From positions 1,333,001-1,397,000 of the forward strand of contig NZ_CP039712.1 of assembly GCF_005145005.1 (NCBI RefSeq): DNA of 64,000 nt, given 5' to 3'. The position numbers and the translations under genes are program-made. Below the pieces are notes generated by a model. The model worked only from the letters and a program-made list of their open reading frames with translations, was not told the DNA's origin and ran no database searches. Origin of the DNA: Vagococcus zengguangii. Lineage in GTDB: Bacteria > Bacillota > Bacilli > Lactobacillales > Vagococcaceae. This document shows, one piece after another, positions 18,428 to 26,999 of this stretch (position 1 is its first letter; every line of letters begins with the position of its first letter).

Positions 18428-19488
18428 GATTTGTCAAATTAAGTTAGAATAAAATGCTTCTTGTACATAGCTCAAAAATATTTCGATAGGTGTTTTGTAA
18501 TGCAATGATTTTCTTGGAATATGATTACGTTGATTGCTGACGCTTGAAATAAATATTTGATCGACTTCTCTAAAATCCATTGATTTTGGTAGACCATTAC
18601 GACGTAGAATTCCGTTGATATTCTCGTTCAACGGTCGTTGAGAAGGTGTTCCAGGGTCTGCAAAGTATATATAAAATATCCTGTTGATTACTAATAGCTT
18701 TCCAGTTAGAAAATTCTTTACCACAGTCAAACGTAATGGATTTAAAGAAGTTTTTAGGGAAGCGAGAAAACCATTGGTTAAGGGCAGTTTCAATATCTGA
18801 TGCCTTACGGCCGTGGGGTTTAATCGTGATAATTACTTTAGATAATCTTTCAACTAAAGTAATAACGGCACTTTTATGATGAACGCCAACAATCGTATCA
18901 CCTTCAAGGTGACCAAACTCAGAATTGAAATTTGGATAATCATTAGGTCGATCATGTATTGAGCGCTGATACTGTTGTTTTCCCCGTTTTTCCTGATGGC
19001 CATTGGGTTTTCTTTTACCTTTCATAGGTAAAGTTTCAATATCAAATATGCCTTTGGAAAACAAACGATAAAGTGTTCACATACCGCATGAAATAGGCTT
19101 TTCTTGACGTCCGATAATGACGTCAGGCATCCAACCAAGAGCAACTTTCTCTTTAATATAATCTACTTCATGAGCAGGTAATTGAATAACTTTTCTACCA
19201 CATTTTTTCTTATTTTCTTTATACTGATTCCAATAGTCAAGTGCTGTCAGACCTTGCTTGAACTTATTAATCACATTATAAATAGTTTGTATAGCTCGTC
19301 CCATTCGCTTAGCAATTTCAACCGGTTTATTGTCTTGAAGATAATAGGATTCTATCATTGTCAGTTCGTCTATGGTAAGATGTTTATAGGTCATTTATGG
19401 TTTACACTCCTTTGTTTTCTTTGGTCGGAAATACAATTTGAATGTACCATAAATGCCTTTTTATTTTTCTAACTTAATTTTACAATTC
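18428..19488 (-). mobile_element. IS30-family insertion sequence, inactivated
   Basis: About 1.06 kb bounded by 22-base imperfect inverted ends, GA-TTGT-(C/A)-AAATTAAGTTAGAA inwards at 18428-18449 and its complement at 19467-19488 (two mismatches). The length fits the IS30 family. It encodes one transposase broken twice. I see no clear target-site duplication, so the copy is old or the flanks are rearranged. It sits directly outside the left end of the sufB-associated islands. Confidence 0.8.
18434..19394 (-). pseudogene. IS30-family transposase with one nonsense and one frameshift mutation
   Basis: The N-terminal part (19394-19077) has the helix-turn-helix MTYKHLTIDELTMIESYYL and IAKRMGRAIQTIYNVI. 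It ends at TGA (19077-19079), where the same frame continues TLYRLFSKG; an arginine codon probably became a stop. The middle carries HLEGDTIVG (first catalytic Asp) and TFDCGKEF (second Asp). Near 18670 the frame shifts and the last part supplies ADPGTPSQRPLNENINGILRR with the catalytic Glu. All DDE residues survive but the chain cannot be made whole. Confidence 0.85.
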
Positions 19489-19565
19489 GCGTTATTAATA
19501 AATTAGATCCACAATAATAAATTTGATAGCCCAACCACTTCTTTATCTGTAACAAATTAAAACAC

Positions 19566-19612
19566 AAAAAGAGTCATAAACATCGATATTTCAACGTTTA
19601 TGACTCTATATA
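19566..19612 (-). terminator. Terminator-like hairpin, relic of the sufB 3' flank (junction A)
   Basis: GAGTCATAAAC ... GTTTATGACTC stem, nearly identical to the hairpin beside intact sufB at 44163-44199. Its position next to a decayed copy of the sufB 3' end suggests that it is the original chromosomal sufB terminator, left behind when islands inserted. Confidence 0.6.
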
Positions 19613-19617
19613 AAAGA

Positions 19618-19778
19618 TTATCCGACTAAACCCTCTAATGGAAATTTGAAAGATAATTAACTAATAAAGACAATAATATCAGCACTTTCAGATTATAAAA
19701 TCTTAATACTATTGCTAACTGATATTGCTTGATAGCATTCAAAACGTACCCAAAAACGAATCCAATTTTGCAGGTAGA
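19618..19778. repeat. 161-bp direct repeat, copy A (left end of island 1)
   Basis: It aligns without gaps to 26823-26983, with about 21 mismatches by hand count (roughly 87% identity). It begins with a decayed version of the last sufB codons (TTATCCGACTAAACCCTCTA) and ends with about 39 identical bases running from TCAAAACGTACCC to TTTTGCAGGTAGA. Inside are three copies, in both orientations, of a CAATA-n-TATCA-like motif, which could be integrase arm sites. Confidence 0.75.
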
Positions 19779-19803
19779 TAAGTTTTTTATATACTACGAA
19801 AAT

Positions 19804-21249
19804 TTATAAATTATCCCCATTTGTTTCAATAACTTTTTTATACCAATCAAAGCTATCTTTTTTTATTCTATCCTTTGTTCCTTTACCAAAATCATCTTGA
19901 TCAACATAGACATATCCATATCTTTTACTCATTTCTGCGCTAGAAGAACTTACAATATCAATAGGAGCCCAACTTAAATATCCAATAATATTTGCTCCAT
20001 CCTTAACTGCTTCCTTCACTTGAATAATATGATTTTTTAGATATTCAATACGATATTGATCATGAATTTCATTATTTTCATCAACTACATCAATAGCTCC
20101 TAGGCCATTCTCGGTAATAAAGATTGGCTTTTGATATCTGTCCCAATATTGTGACAAAGAATTATATAATCCTAAAGGATCAGCACGCCATTCCCAAAGA
20201 GTAGGTTTTAAATAAGGGTTTTGCTCTCCATCAAATGGTTTCATATTATTTTTAGTAGAGTCCGCTACTTTGCTATAATAATATGAAATAGCTATATAAT
20301 CCATCGTATAATTTTTTATCAACTCTTCGTCATCTGAAAGAAATTTTAACGAAATATTATTATCATTAAAGAAACGTAGAGCATATTGAGGATACTCCCC
20401 TCTTAATTGAACATCCGTAAAGAAGTACTGCATCCTATTTTTTTTCATTGTAAAGACGATATCTTCTGGTTTACATGTAGCTGGATACATGGTACCATCT
20501 GCTACCATCGTACCGATCAAAGCATTTGGCGAAATTTCATTTGCCATTTTTTTTACTTTTGCACATGCCACGAATTGATGGTGTACAGCTTGATACATTA
20601 ACTGTAGCATATTGTCTGATTCATCTTCATACAATCCCAAACTCCCAAATTGAATATGAGGAACTAAGTTTAACTGATTAAATACTATCCAATATTTTAC
20701 TCGATCACCGTAACGTTCTAACAATACTTTAGCATAATTTACAAAGAAATCTAAAACTTTTCGATTGGCAAATCCCCCATAATTTGTTATCAAATTTACA
20801 GGTATATCGTAATGGGACATTGTGATAACAGGTTCCATTCCATCTCTTATTATTTCATCAATTAGTTGATCATAAAACTCTATTCCTTTTTCATTTGGGT
20901 CCTTTTCATCACCATTTGGGAAAATTCTTGACCAAGATATACTTGTCCTAAAAGCCTTTAACCCTAGTTCTTGCATTAAACTTAAATCAGATTTATATGT
21001 ATGATAAAAATCTATCCCAAATCTTTTTGGAAAATAACTGTCGTTATCTTCTATCATTTGTTTAATTTCTTGAAGTGTTCCTCCTCCTTCTTTTTCAATA
21101 TTAGATCTATCTAATTTAGTCGAATAGGCATGTAAATCAGATGTTGACAACCCTCTACCGTCTTCATCATATGCCCCTTCAATTTGGCAAGCAGCTACAG
21201 CGCCTCCCCACAAAAAATTATCAGGAAAATTATTTACCACTTTTTTCAT
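19804..21249 (-). CDS. GH1 6-phospho-beta-glucosidase-like protein lacking the acid/base glutamate
   Basis: 481-residue GH1 barrel. The nucleophile is E380 in ITENGLG, and the SxxxxxKRYGYVYVD loop near the end fits phosphorylated substrates. The acid/base motif, usually (T/F)NE, reads YWIVFNQLNL with Gln at 192 (codon CAG). Gln at this place is normal in plant myrosinases, which act on substrates with a good leaving group. So the enzyme may prefer aryl- or thio-glycoside phosphates, or be impaired. Its ATG overlaps the stop of the second GH1 gene (TAATG), implying coupled translation. It is the last gene of the PTS operon. Confidence 0.85.
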   Translation of the reverse strand: MKKVVNNFPDNFLWGGAVAACQIEGAYDEDGRGLSTSDLHAYSTKLDRSNIEKEGGGTLQEIKQMIEDNDSYFPKRFGIDFYHTYKSDLSLMQELGLKAFRTSISWSRIFPNGDEKDPNEKGIEFYDQLIDEIIRDGMEPVITMSHYDIPVNLITNYGGFANRKVLDFFVNYAKVLLERYGDRVKYWIVFNQLNLVPHIQFGSLGLYEDESDNMLQLMYQAVHHQFVACAKVKKMANEISPNALIGTMVADGTMYPATCKPEDIVFTMKKNRMQYFFTDVQLRGEYPQYALRFFNDNNISLKFLSDDEELIKNYTMDYIAISYYYSKVADSTKNNMKPFDGEQNPYLKPTLWEWRADPLGLYNSLSQYWDRYQKPIFITENGLGAIDVVDENNEIHDQYRIEYLKNHIIQVKEAVKDGANIIGYLSWAPIDIVSSSSAEMSKRYGYVYVDQDDFGKGTKDRIKKDSFDWYKKVIETNGDNL

Positions 21250-22697
21250 TATTCCACCAGCTCTCTACCATTATTTTCAATAACTTTTTTATACCAGTAA
21301 AATGAGTCTTTTCGAATTCTTTCGCATTGCTTAGGATCATCATCAGTACGATCTACATATACAAAACCATATCTCTTTTTCACACCATTACTAGTTGAAA
21401 GTAAATCAATCGCAGACCAAGGGCAATAAGCAATCATTTCAACACCATAATCTATAGCTCGAGACATTGCTTTAATATGCTCACGAAGATAACTTATTCT
21501 ATAATCATCATGAATCTTTTTATCAACTGTTAATTTATCAAAAGCACCTAGTCCATTCTCAGTAATCATTAAAGGTTTACCATATCTTGTATAAATATCA
21601 CGAAGAATATATTCTAAACCTATTGGATCAATGGCCCAATCCCAATCTGTTGTATCTAAATTTGGATTTTTGCACATTTCATAAAAGCCTGGATGTGTTT
21701 CATATCCAGATATTTCACCTTTCTTTCCAGAATAGTTAACACCATTAAAACGAATTTTTTTACCAGAATTAATCGGACATGCCTTTGCACATTCACTTGC
21801 ATAATAATTCAACGCAAGAAAATCTGAATAACCTTCTTTAATTAATTCCATATCACCCTTTTCAATTATTGGTGCAAGTCCGTGTTCTTCCAAATAAATA
21901 CTGGCTGCTTTTGTGTACTCCCCTTTAAAATAAATATCAAGATAATAAGAATTTCTCAAATCATGTGCATTCTGAGCCGCCATAACATCTTCTGGTTTAG
22001 AACTTAATGGATAAACAGGTGAATAACCCAAAGCTGCTCCTACTTGACCATTTGGTACAATTTCATGAACTAACTTACAAGCCACGGCATGTGCCAAATT
22101 CATATGGTGATTAATTTGAAATCTTAATTGATTGTTACTTTGTAGTTCTTTTGGAACATAGTTTTTAGTCGTCCAATATTGAACAATGACACTTTGCTCA
22201 TTAATAGTCGTCCAATATTTAACTTGATCCTTAAATTCTGTAATGACATATCTAGCATAGTATTCAAAATCTTTTACAACCTGACGATCTAACCAACCAT
22301 TGTATTTTTCTACTAATGCCCAAGGTAAATCATAATGATATAGAGTAACTATCGGTTCAATATTATTAGCATGTAATTCAGCAATTAAATTACGATAAAA
22401 TTGAATACCTTCTTCGTTAACCTCACCTACCCCATCTGGGAAAATTCTCGACCAAGAAATCGAAAAACGATAGGTAGAAAAACCCATTTCCTTCATTAAT
22501 GCAACATCTTCTTTATAATGATGATAATGATCACTGGCTATTTCAGCAGTTGCAAACCCACGTTCTTTGTAATTATTTTGGTTAATTATATCTTGCTGAG
22601 AAGCTTTTTTACCATTTGTAAACGCCGCACCTTCAACTTGATACGCGCTTGTTGCAGCTCCCCACAAAAAATCATCACTAAATCCTTTTTTATTCAT
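21249..22697 (-). CDS. GH1 6-phospho-beta-glucosidase
   Basis: 482-residue cytosolic GH1 enzyme that hydrolyses phosphorylated beta-glucosides brought in by the PTS. Both catalytic glutamates are present: acid/base E167 in YWTTINEQSV and the nucleophile in MITENGLGAF. The C-terminal STSNGVKKRYGFVYVD loop is the 6-phosphate site. It overlaps the IIA gene by one base and its stop overlaps the next GH1 start. It is paired with a paralogue whose acid/base residue is Gln, so this is the one expected to be fully active on O-glucosides. Confidence 0.92.
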   Translation of the reverse strand: MNKKGFSDDFLWGAATSAYQVEGAAFTNGKKASQQDIINQNNYKERGFATAEIASDHYHHYKEDVALMKEMGFSTYRFSISWSRIFPDGVGEVNEEGIQFYRNLIAELHANNIEPIVTLYHYDLPWALVEKYNGWLDRQVVKDFEYYARYVITEFKDQVKYWTTINEQSVIVQYWTTKNYVPKELQSNNQLRFQINHHMNLAHAVACKLVHEIVPNGQVGAALGYSPVYPLSSKPEDVMAAQNAHDLRNSYYLDIYFKGEYTKAASIYLEEHGLAPIIEKGDMELIKEGYSDFLALNYYASECAKACPINSGKKIRFNGVNYSGKKGEISGYETHPGFYEMCKNPNLDTTDWDWAIDPIGLEYILRDIYTRYGKPLMITENGLGAFDKLTVDKKIHDDYRISYLREHIKAMSRAIDYGVEMIAYCPWSAIDLLSTSNGVKKRYGFVYVDRTDDDPKQCERIRKDSFYWYKKVIENNGRELVE

Positions 22698-23029
22698 TAT
22701 TCATTCTCCTTTAAGTTGCTAATTATTTTAAGAATATCAATCATATGATTAGCCATTCTGACTTCGGAATTAATAGTCATTAATGTATCTTGCGCATGAT
22801 TGAAAAGTAAGGAGGATCCATAATTTTTACCTGATGCTTCATTCTGAATAACATTCGTTTGCGATTTATGAGCTAATACAATTTCTTTATTAGCTTCTTC
22901 CATTAGGTTTTCTGATAAATCAAAATTAAATGTTTTAGCTTCTTTTAAACTATCTTCAATTTTCAATCTAGCATCGCCCGCGTGCAAAATAATCTCCATT
23001 GCAACCATTACTAGTTCGTTGTCTTTCAT
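22697..23029 (-). CDS. PTS lactose/cellobiose-type IIA component
   Basis: 110-residue, all-helical IIA of the Lac family. The phosphorylated histidine is in LLFNHAQDTLMT, and the conserved LAHKSQTNVIQNEASG lies before it. It accepts phosphate from HPr and passes it to IIB. It sits between IIC and the first GH1 gene in the operon. The family's usual length is 100-115. Confidence 0.92.
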   Translation of the reverse strand: MKDNELVMVAMEIILHAGDARLKIEDSLKEAKTFNFDLSENLMEEANKEIVLAHKSQTNVIQNEASGKNYGSSLLFNHAQDTLMTINSEVRMANHMIDILKIISNLKENE

Positions 23030-23050
23030 AATAACATTCCCCTCTATCTT

Positions 23051-24289
23051 CTAATTAGAAATCTCCATTTTTCCTTCAATCTTTTCTTTTTCATAAACTT
23101 TGAAGAATGGATACCAAATAATCAGGTAAATAACAAATAGTAATAACCACCACAAAACAGCTCTAAAATCTTCCGTCACCATTACACTACTAAATGGTGC
23201 TGGAATTTGACCTACTTGTATCATTTTGTCTGGAATATTTAATAATCCCATTTTCATAATAATCCAAACATAGATTGGGCCAATTATTGCATTAATCCAA
23301 GATGGTATCATCAATAGTGGGTTAAATACCACTGGCGCTCCAAACATGATAGGTTCATTAATATTGAAGAATGAGGGAACTATGAAAATTCTTCCTAGCA
23401 TTTTTAACTCATTTGATTTAGAAAAACACATTAACACATTAAGCGCTAAAGTCGCACACATCCCCCCCATGGTGATAAAAGTCATAGTGAAAACGGTTTC
23501 ACTTGTTACAATATTTAATGCTGGTTGTCCTTGAGCAACAGCATCTATATTTGCCTGAATTCCTGACATGAAAATTGGTGTGGTAACAGCACCCCATAAC
23601 CAACTTGAAACCCCCATTGTATAGAAAAAAGCTGGAATTAAACAAATTAATATAAATCCAGGCAATGTTTGTCCTATCTTAGCAACAGGTTCAAATGCAC
23701 CTAATATTATTTCAAAGATATCTAATCCTAATACATCCACTAAAACCATAGCTATAGCCAAACATACCACCATTGGAATAATGGTATTAATCCAAGAAGT
23801 AACAAAATCCGGAATACTACTATCTTTTAAAAACTTTAATTTGGCCCAAAGGTTAAAAATAATGGAAACAAAAATACCAACAACCATCCCCACTGCTATT
23901 CCCGTAGGTCCTAATCTTGAAAGCAGAGCTTGAATACTGTCAGCTTCACTTCCAACTGGCATGATAGCTAATAATAATACACCAATAGAAGTTAGGCCTG
24001 CATTAATTACATATTCAGGATGATTTAATTTTTCCATACATTGATTAGCAATCATAAAAGTGATAATCAATGTAATAATACCAAAACTAAAATTTAATAT
24101 TGGAGATAAGTCAGGTAAACTTGGAATAAATGACTTTACTACGTTATAGCAATATATTAATGATCCTGCTAAAATAAAAGGAATTATTTTTTGCATACTA
24201 GAAGAAATACCTGATAACCATGGTCTAGAAAAAAATTCCTTCATAGTAGGAGCAAAACTATCTGCTAACCAACTCATCATTTTTTTCAT
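23051..24289 (-). CDS. PTS cellobiose/beta-glucoside IIC permease
   Basis: 412-residue membrane channel of the Lac-family PTS, with about ten hydrophobic segments and the signature FFNINEPIMFGAPVVFNP near residue 310, which binds the sugar. It imports a beta-glucoside while IIB phosphorylates it. It follows the IIB gene after 8 bases and precedes IIA. The exact sugar (cellobiose, aryl-glucoside) cannot be read from the sequence. Confidence 0.9.
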   Translation of the reverse strand: MKKMMSWLADSFAPTMKEFFSRPWLSGISSSMQKIIPFILAGSLIYCYNVVKSFIPSLPDLSPILNFSFGIITLIITFMIANQCMEKLNHPEYVINAGLTSIGVLLLAIMPVGSEADSIQALLSRLGPTGIAVGMVVGIFVSIIFNLWAKLKFLKDSSIPDFVTSWINTIIPMVVCLAIAMVLVDVLGLDIFEIILGAFEPVAKIGQTLPGFILICLIPAFFYTMGVSSWLWGAVTTPIFMSGIQANIDAVAQGQPALNIVTSETVFTMTFITMGGMCATLALNVLMCFSKSNELKMLGRIFIVPSFFNINEPIMFGAPVVFNPLLMIPSWINAIIGPIYVWIIMKMGLLNIPDKMIQVGQIPAPFSSVMVTEDFRAVLWWLLLFVIYLIIWYPFFKVYEKEKIEGKMEISN

Positions 24290-24297
24290 ATCACATT

Positions 24298-24612
24298 TTA
24301 TCCTTTCTTAGCTTCTAAAGCTAATTCAATAACTTTTTCACCATTTAATGTTGCATAAACATCTTGTGGAATAACTAATACAGGTACATTATATGGTGCT
24401 GCTAATTTTTCAAAAGATTCTAATTCATTAGCGTAATGAGGTCCAATCATTAATACATCTATTGATGATAAATATTCATTTACTTCTGTATGACTCCTTG
24501 CCTCAACACTTACTGGTAATTTTTTCTTATTAGCAACCTTTCTAGCATTACTCGCTATAAATCCACTCGACATTCCAGCACCACAGCATAATAAAATTTT
24601 TGTTTGTTCCAT
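24298..24612 (-). CDS. PTS cellobiose-type IIB component
   Basis: 104 residues starting MEQTKILLCCGAGMSSGF; the second cysteine of LCCGAGMSS is the phosphorylation site of the Lac/Cel IIB family, and VLMIGPHYAN is conserved downstream. The ATG at 24612 is taken because GGGAG lies 8 bases upstream; a GTG three codons earlier overlaps that site. It is the first gene of the operon, divergent from the LicR-like activator. Confidence 0.92.
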   Translation of the reverse strand: MEQTKILLCCGAGMSSGFIASNARKVANKKKLPVSVEARSHTEVNEYLSSIDVLMIGPHYANELESFEKLAAPYNVPVLVIPQDVYATLNGEKVIELALEAKKG

Positions 24613-24680
24613 AATAAACACTCCCTTATGTATTTTATAAACTTATTATCTCTTTTTTTATTAATATCATCTACTTATCT

Positions 24681-24735
24681 TTTTCACCTATTAATTATTA
24701 TTCTTATATATTATTTTCACCCTAAAAAGTGAAAA
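24681..24735. promoter_or_regulatory. Repeated TTTTCAC/GTGAAAA elements between licR-like gene and PTS operon
   Basis: TTTTCAC occurs at 24681-24687 and 24714-24720, 33 bases (about three helical turns) apart, and GTGAAAA at 24729-24735 completes an inverted repeat with the second. Position between divergent genes suggests binding sites of the LicR-type activator. This is inference. Confidence 0.4.
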
Positions 24736-24817
24736 ACAATATTTTTTAAAGAGGATTTAATAAACAATAAGTAATAAAATAAACTATATAAACTATTACT
24801 AACTAGAGGTGAATATA

Positions 24818-26743
24818 TTGGATAATAAGCATATTAATTTAATCAATTTATTAAAAAAAAGCAATCAACCTATTACTAGTAACGAACTTGCTCTGAAATT
24901 AAATATTTCATCCCGAACAGTAAAAAATTATGTCAAAGAAATTAATTCCGGCGAAAAAGTACCTATCATTATTTCTTCTAATAATGGTTATCAATTAAAC
25001 TCTATTGATGTAAAAAGTCCTGAGGAAAAACATATTCCTCAGACATATAGTGAGCGATCTAAATATGTAATTAGTCAACTTATTTTTAATCAACTAGAGG
25101 CTATTAATATCTTTGATTTATGTGAAGATTTATTTCTTAGTTACTCATCTATAAAATCATTAATAAATAAAATGAATACTAGTTACACTAGTCATAACGT
25201 ATCATTTCGGTTAAAAAAAAATTTAGTATATTTTAAAGGAAAAGAAGAAGATAAAAGAAAATTTATTAGTTTTATCATTACTGATAATTTATCAATAGGA
25301 ACAATAAGCAAAACACAATTGACTGAAATTTTCCCTAGACTAGATATTGATGCTTGTTATTCTATTATTAAACATGAGCTTAATGAAAATAATTATTATA
25401 TTAATGACTTTGCTATGATAAATATTGTTACCCATTTACTTATTATGATTGATAGAAAACAACAAGGAAATAATTTAGTGCTTCTTGAAGATGATAATAC
25501 TAATTCCATAGACTCAAGTTTTCTTTCATTCATTGATGAAATTGAAAAAAAGTTTGATATTCATTTTTCATATACTGAAATCGATATTTTATATAATTTA
25601 TTCTCTTGTAATGTAAATTATGTAGGTAATAAAAATATTCAGCTAGAAGATGTCATTGATAAAATTGGAAAAAAAACATATACTTTCACTAAAAATATTA
25701 TAAAAAAAATTAATAGTATCTATTTAATTGATCTAAATAATAATGAATTTATTTTCCCATTTGCTTTACACATTAAAAATTTGATTACACGAATAAAAAA
25801 TACTACATCTTCAAATATCAACCCTTTAAAAAATATTATTAAATCAAATAACCCAATTATTTTTGAAATAGCAACACATATTTCTCTCTTAATAAGCGAT
25901 GAGTATAAAATAAAAATACCTGAAGAAGAGATTTCTTTTATTGCTATGCATATTGGTGGAGAAATGGAGAGAGTAAAGATAAATGAATCTAAAATCCCGA
26001 CTCTCGTTATCTGTCCCAATTATAATAATTTGGATAACAATTTAACATCAGTGCTTTATAAACATTTTGAAAATGACATAGATATAAAAGATACATTTAC
26101 ATCAGAAAATGAATTACAAGTGTTTTTTAATAATATTCCTAATAGTCAAAAATTTTTATTGCTAAGCACTATCCCATTAAGTAAGACTACTAATAATGGA
26201 AACACGCTTGTTCTTATTTCACCATTTAATATTCAAGACCAAATGTTTAATATATTAAATGGTATATCTCAATATAAAGACAACACAAAAAATCAATTAT
26301 TAGTTTCTAATTTTGATAAATTTTTCTCACCAAACTTATTTTTTAATTTCGACACTTATGACATGAATCTGCTTATCACTAAATTGTGTGCTAATTTAGT
26401 AGAACATAATTTAGTTGATACTAACTTTGAACATGATGTTTTTATCAGAGAAAACATGTCTTCTACCTCATTCGGAAAAATAGCTATCCCTCATTCAATA
26501 CATATGAATGCTGCCAAAACAAGCATTTCCGTTTGTATTTCTAAAAAAGGAATGAAATGGGGAGATAACGTAGTTAATATCATATTTTTGTTAGCAATAA
26601 ATCAACAAGATTATCATATTTTTCGAAATCTCTATGAATCATTAATAAATGTTTTTACATTTCCTTCAACCATAGAACAAGCAAAAAAATGCTCTACATT
26701 AGAAGAATTCAAAGAGATCATCTTACGATCACTCAACAAATAA
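24818..26743 (+). CDS. LicR/BglG-type PRD transcriptional activator with PTS domains
   Basis: 641-residue regulator. An N-terminal winged helix (NELALKLNISSRTVKNYVKEIN) is followed by a second HTH, two PRDs with their histidines in NIVTHLLIMIDR and FALHIKN/AMHIGGEMER, a degenerate GatB-like IIB domain (VICPNYNN), and a C-terminal fructose/mannitol-type IIA domain with the phospho-histidine in IAIPHSIHM. Phosphorylation of the PRDs and IIA couples activity to sugar import. The TTG at 24818 is chosen: AGAGGTG ends 7 bases upstream, whereas the GTG at 24809 lies inside it. It probably activates the divergent PTS/GH1 operon. Base composition is very AT-rich. Confidence 0.88.
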   Translation: MDNKHINLINLLKKSNQPITSNELALKLNISSRTVKNYVKEINSGEKVPIIISSNNGYQLNSIDVKSPEEKHIPQTYSERSKYVISQLIFNQLEAINIFDLCEDLFLSYSSIKSLINKMNTSYTSHNVSFRLKKNLVYFKGKEEDKRKFISFIITDNLSIGTISKTQLTEIFPRLDIDACYSIIKHELNENNYYINDFAMINIVTHLLIMIDRKQQGNNLVLLEDDNTNSIDSSFLSFIDEIEKKFDIHFSYTEIDILYNLFSCNVNYVGNKNIQLEDVIDKIGKKTYTFTKNIIKKINSIYLIDLNNNEFIFPFALHIKNLITRIKNTTSSNINPLKNIIKSNNPIIFEIATHISLLISDEYKIKIPEEEISFIAMHIGGEMERVKINESKIPTLVICPNYNNLDNNLTSVLYKHFENDIDIKDTFTSENELQVFFNNIPNSQKFLLLSTIPLSKTTNNGNTLVLISPFNIQDQMFNILNGISQYKDNTKNQLLVSNFDKFFSPNLFFNFDTYDMNLLITKLCANLVEHNLVDTNFEHDVFIRENMSSTSFGKIAIPHSIHMNAAKTSISVCISKKGMKWGDNVVNIIFLLAINQQDYHIFRNLYESLINVFTFPSTIEQAKKCSTLEEFKEIILRSLNK

Positions 26744-26771
26744 AAAGCGCACCCAATAGTTTCCAAGAGAA

Positions 26772-26820
26772 AAAACAGGTTATATAAACATTGTCATACC
26801 AATGTTTATATAACCTGTTT
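26772..26820. terminator. Terminator-like hairpin at junction B
   Basis: AAACAGGTTATATAAACATTG pairs with the complementary arm ending at 26820. It ends the LicR-like transcript. It occupies the same place relative to the sufB-derived core as the hairpins at junctions A and C, and shares ATAAACATTG with C, so it may be the element's own sufB terminator. Confidence 0.7.
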
Positions 26821-26822
26821 CA

Positions 26823-26983
26823 CTATCCCACAGACCCTTCCAATGGAAATTTAAAATATAATTGACTAATAAAAGCAATAATATCAGCACTCTCTGATTA
26901 GAAAATACTGATACTATTGCTACATGATATTGCTTGATAGCAATCAAAACGTACCCAAAAACGAATCCAATTTTGCAGGTAGA
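26823..26983. repeat. 161-bp direct repeat, copy B (left end of island 2)
   Basis: It starts with CTATCCCACAGACCCTTCCA, which matches the last sufB codons at 44211-44230 with two differences, and then follows copy A at 19618-19778 without gaps. Inverted CAATA-n-TATCA-like motifs lie at about 26876-26935. The final 39 bases are identical in both copies. Confidence 0.78.
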
Positions 26984-26999
26984 GAAGTTGTTTGAATAA

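Larger units (their letters stand above)
19618..26822. mobile_element. Island 1: beta-glucoside utilisation island without integrase (CIME-like)
   Basis: The segment lies between junctions A and B, each carrying a copy of the sufB 3' end and the shared 161-bp sequence. It contains LicR-type activator, PTS IIB-IIC-IIA and two GH1 enzymes, but no recombinase or conjugation gene. Elements flanked by attachment sites but lacking their own integrase have been called cis-mobilizable elements; this one could move with the integrase of island 2. Boundaries rest on the repeats. Confidence 0.6.

Noticed and set aside
18428-18433. Target-site duplication of the IS30 copy
   Set aside because: The bases outside the two ends (18425-18427 and 19489-19491) do not match.
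26874-26992. Short inverted and direct repeats read as a CRISPR array
   Set aside because: The repeats are only about 12 bases, differ in orientation and have no regular spacers; no cas gene is present.
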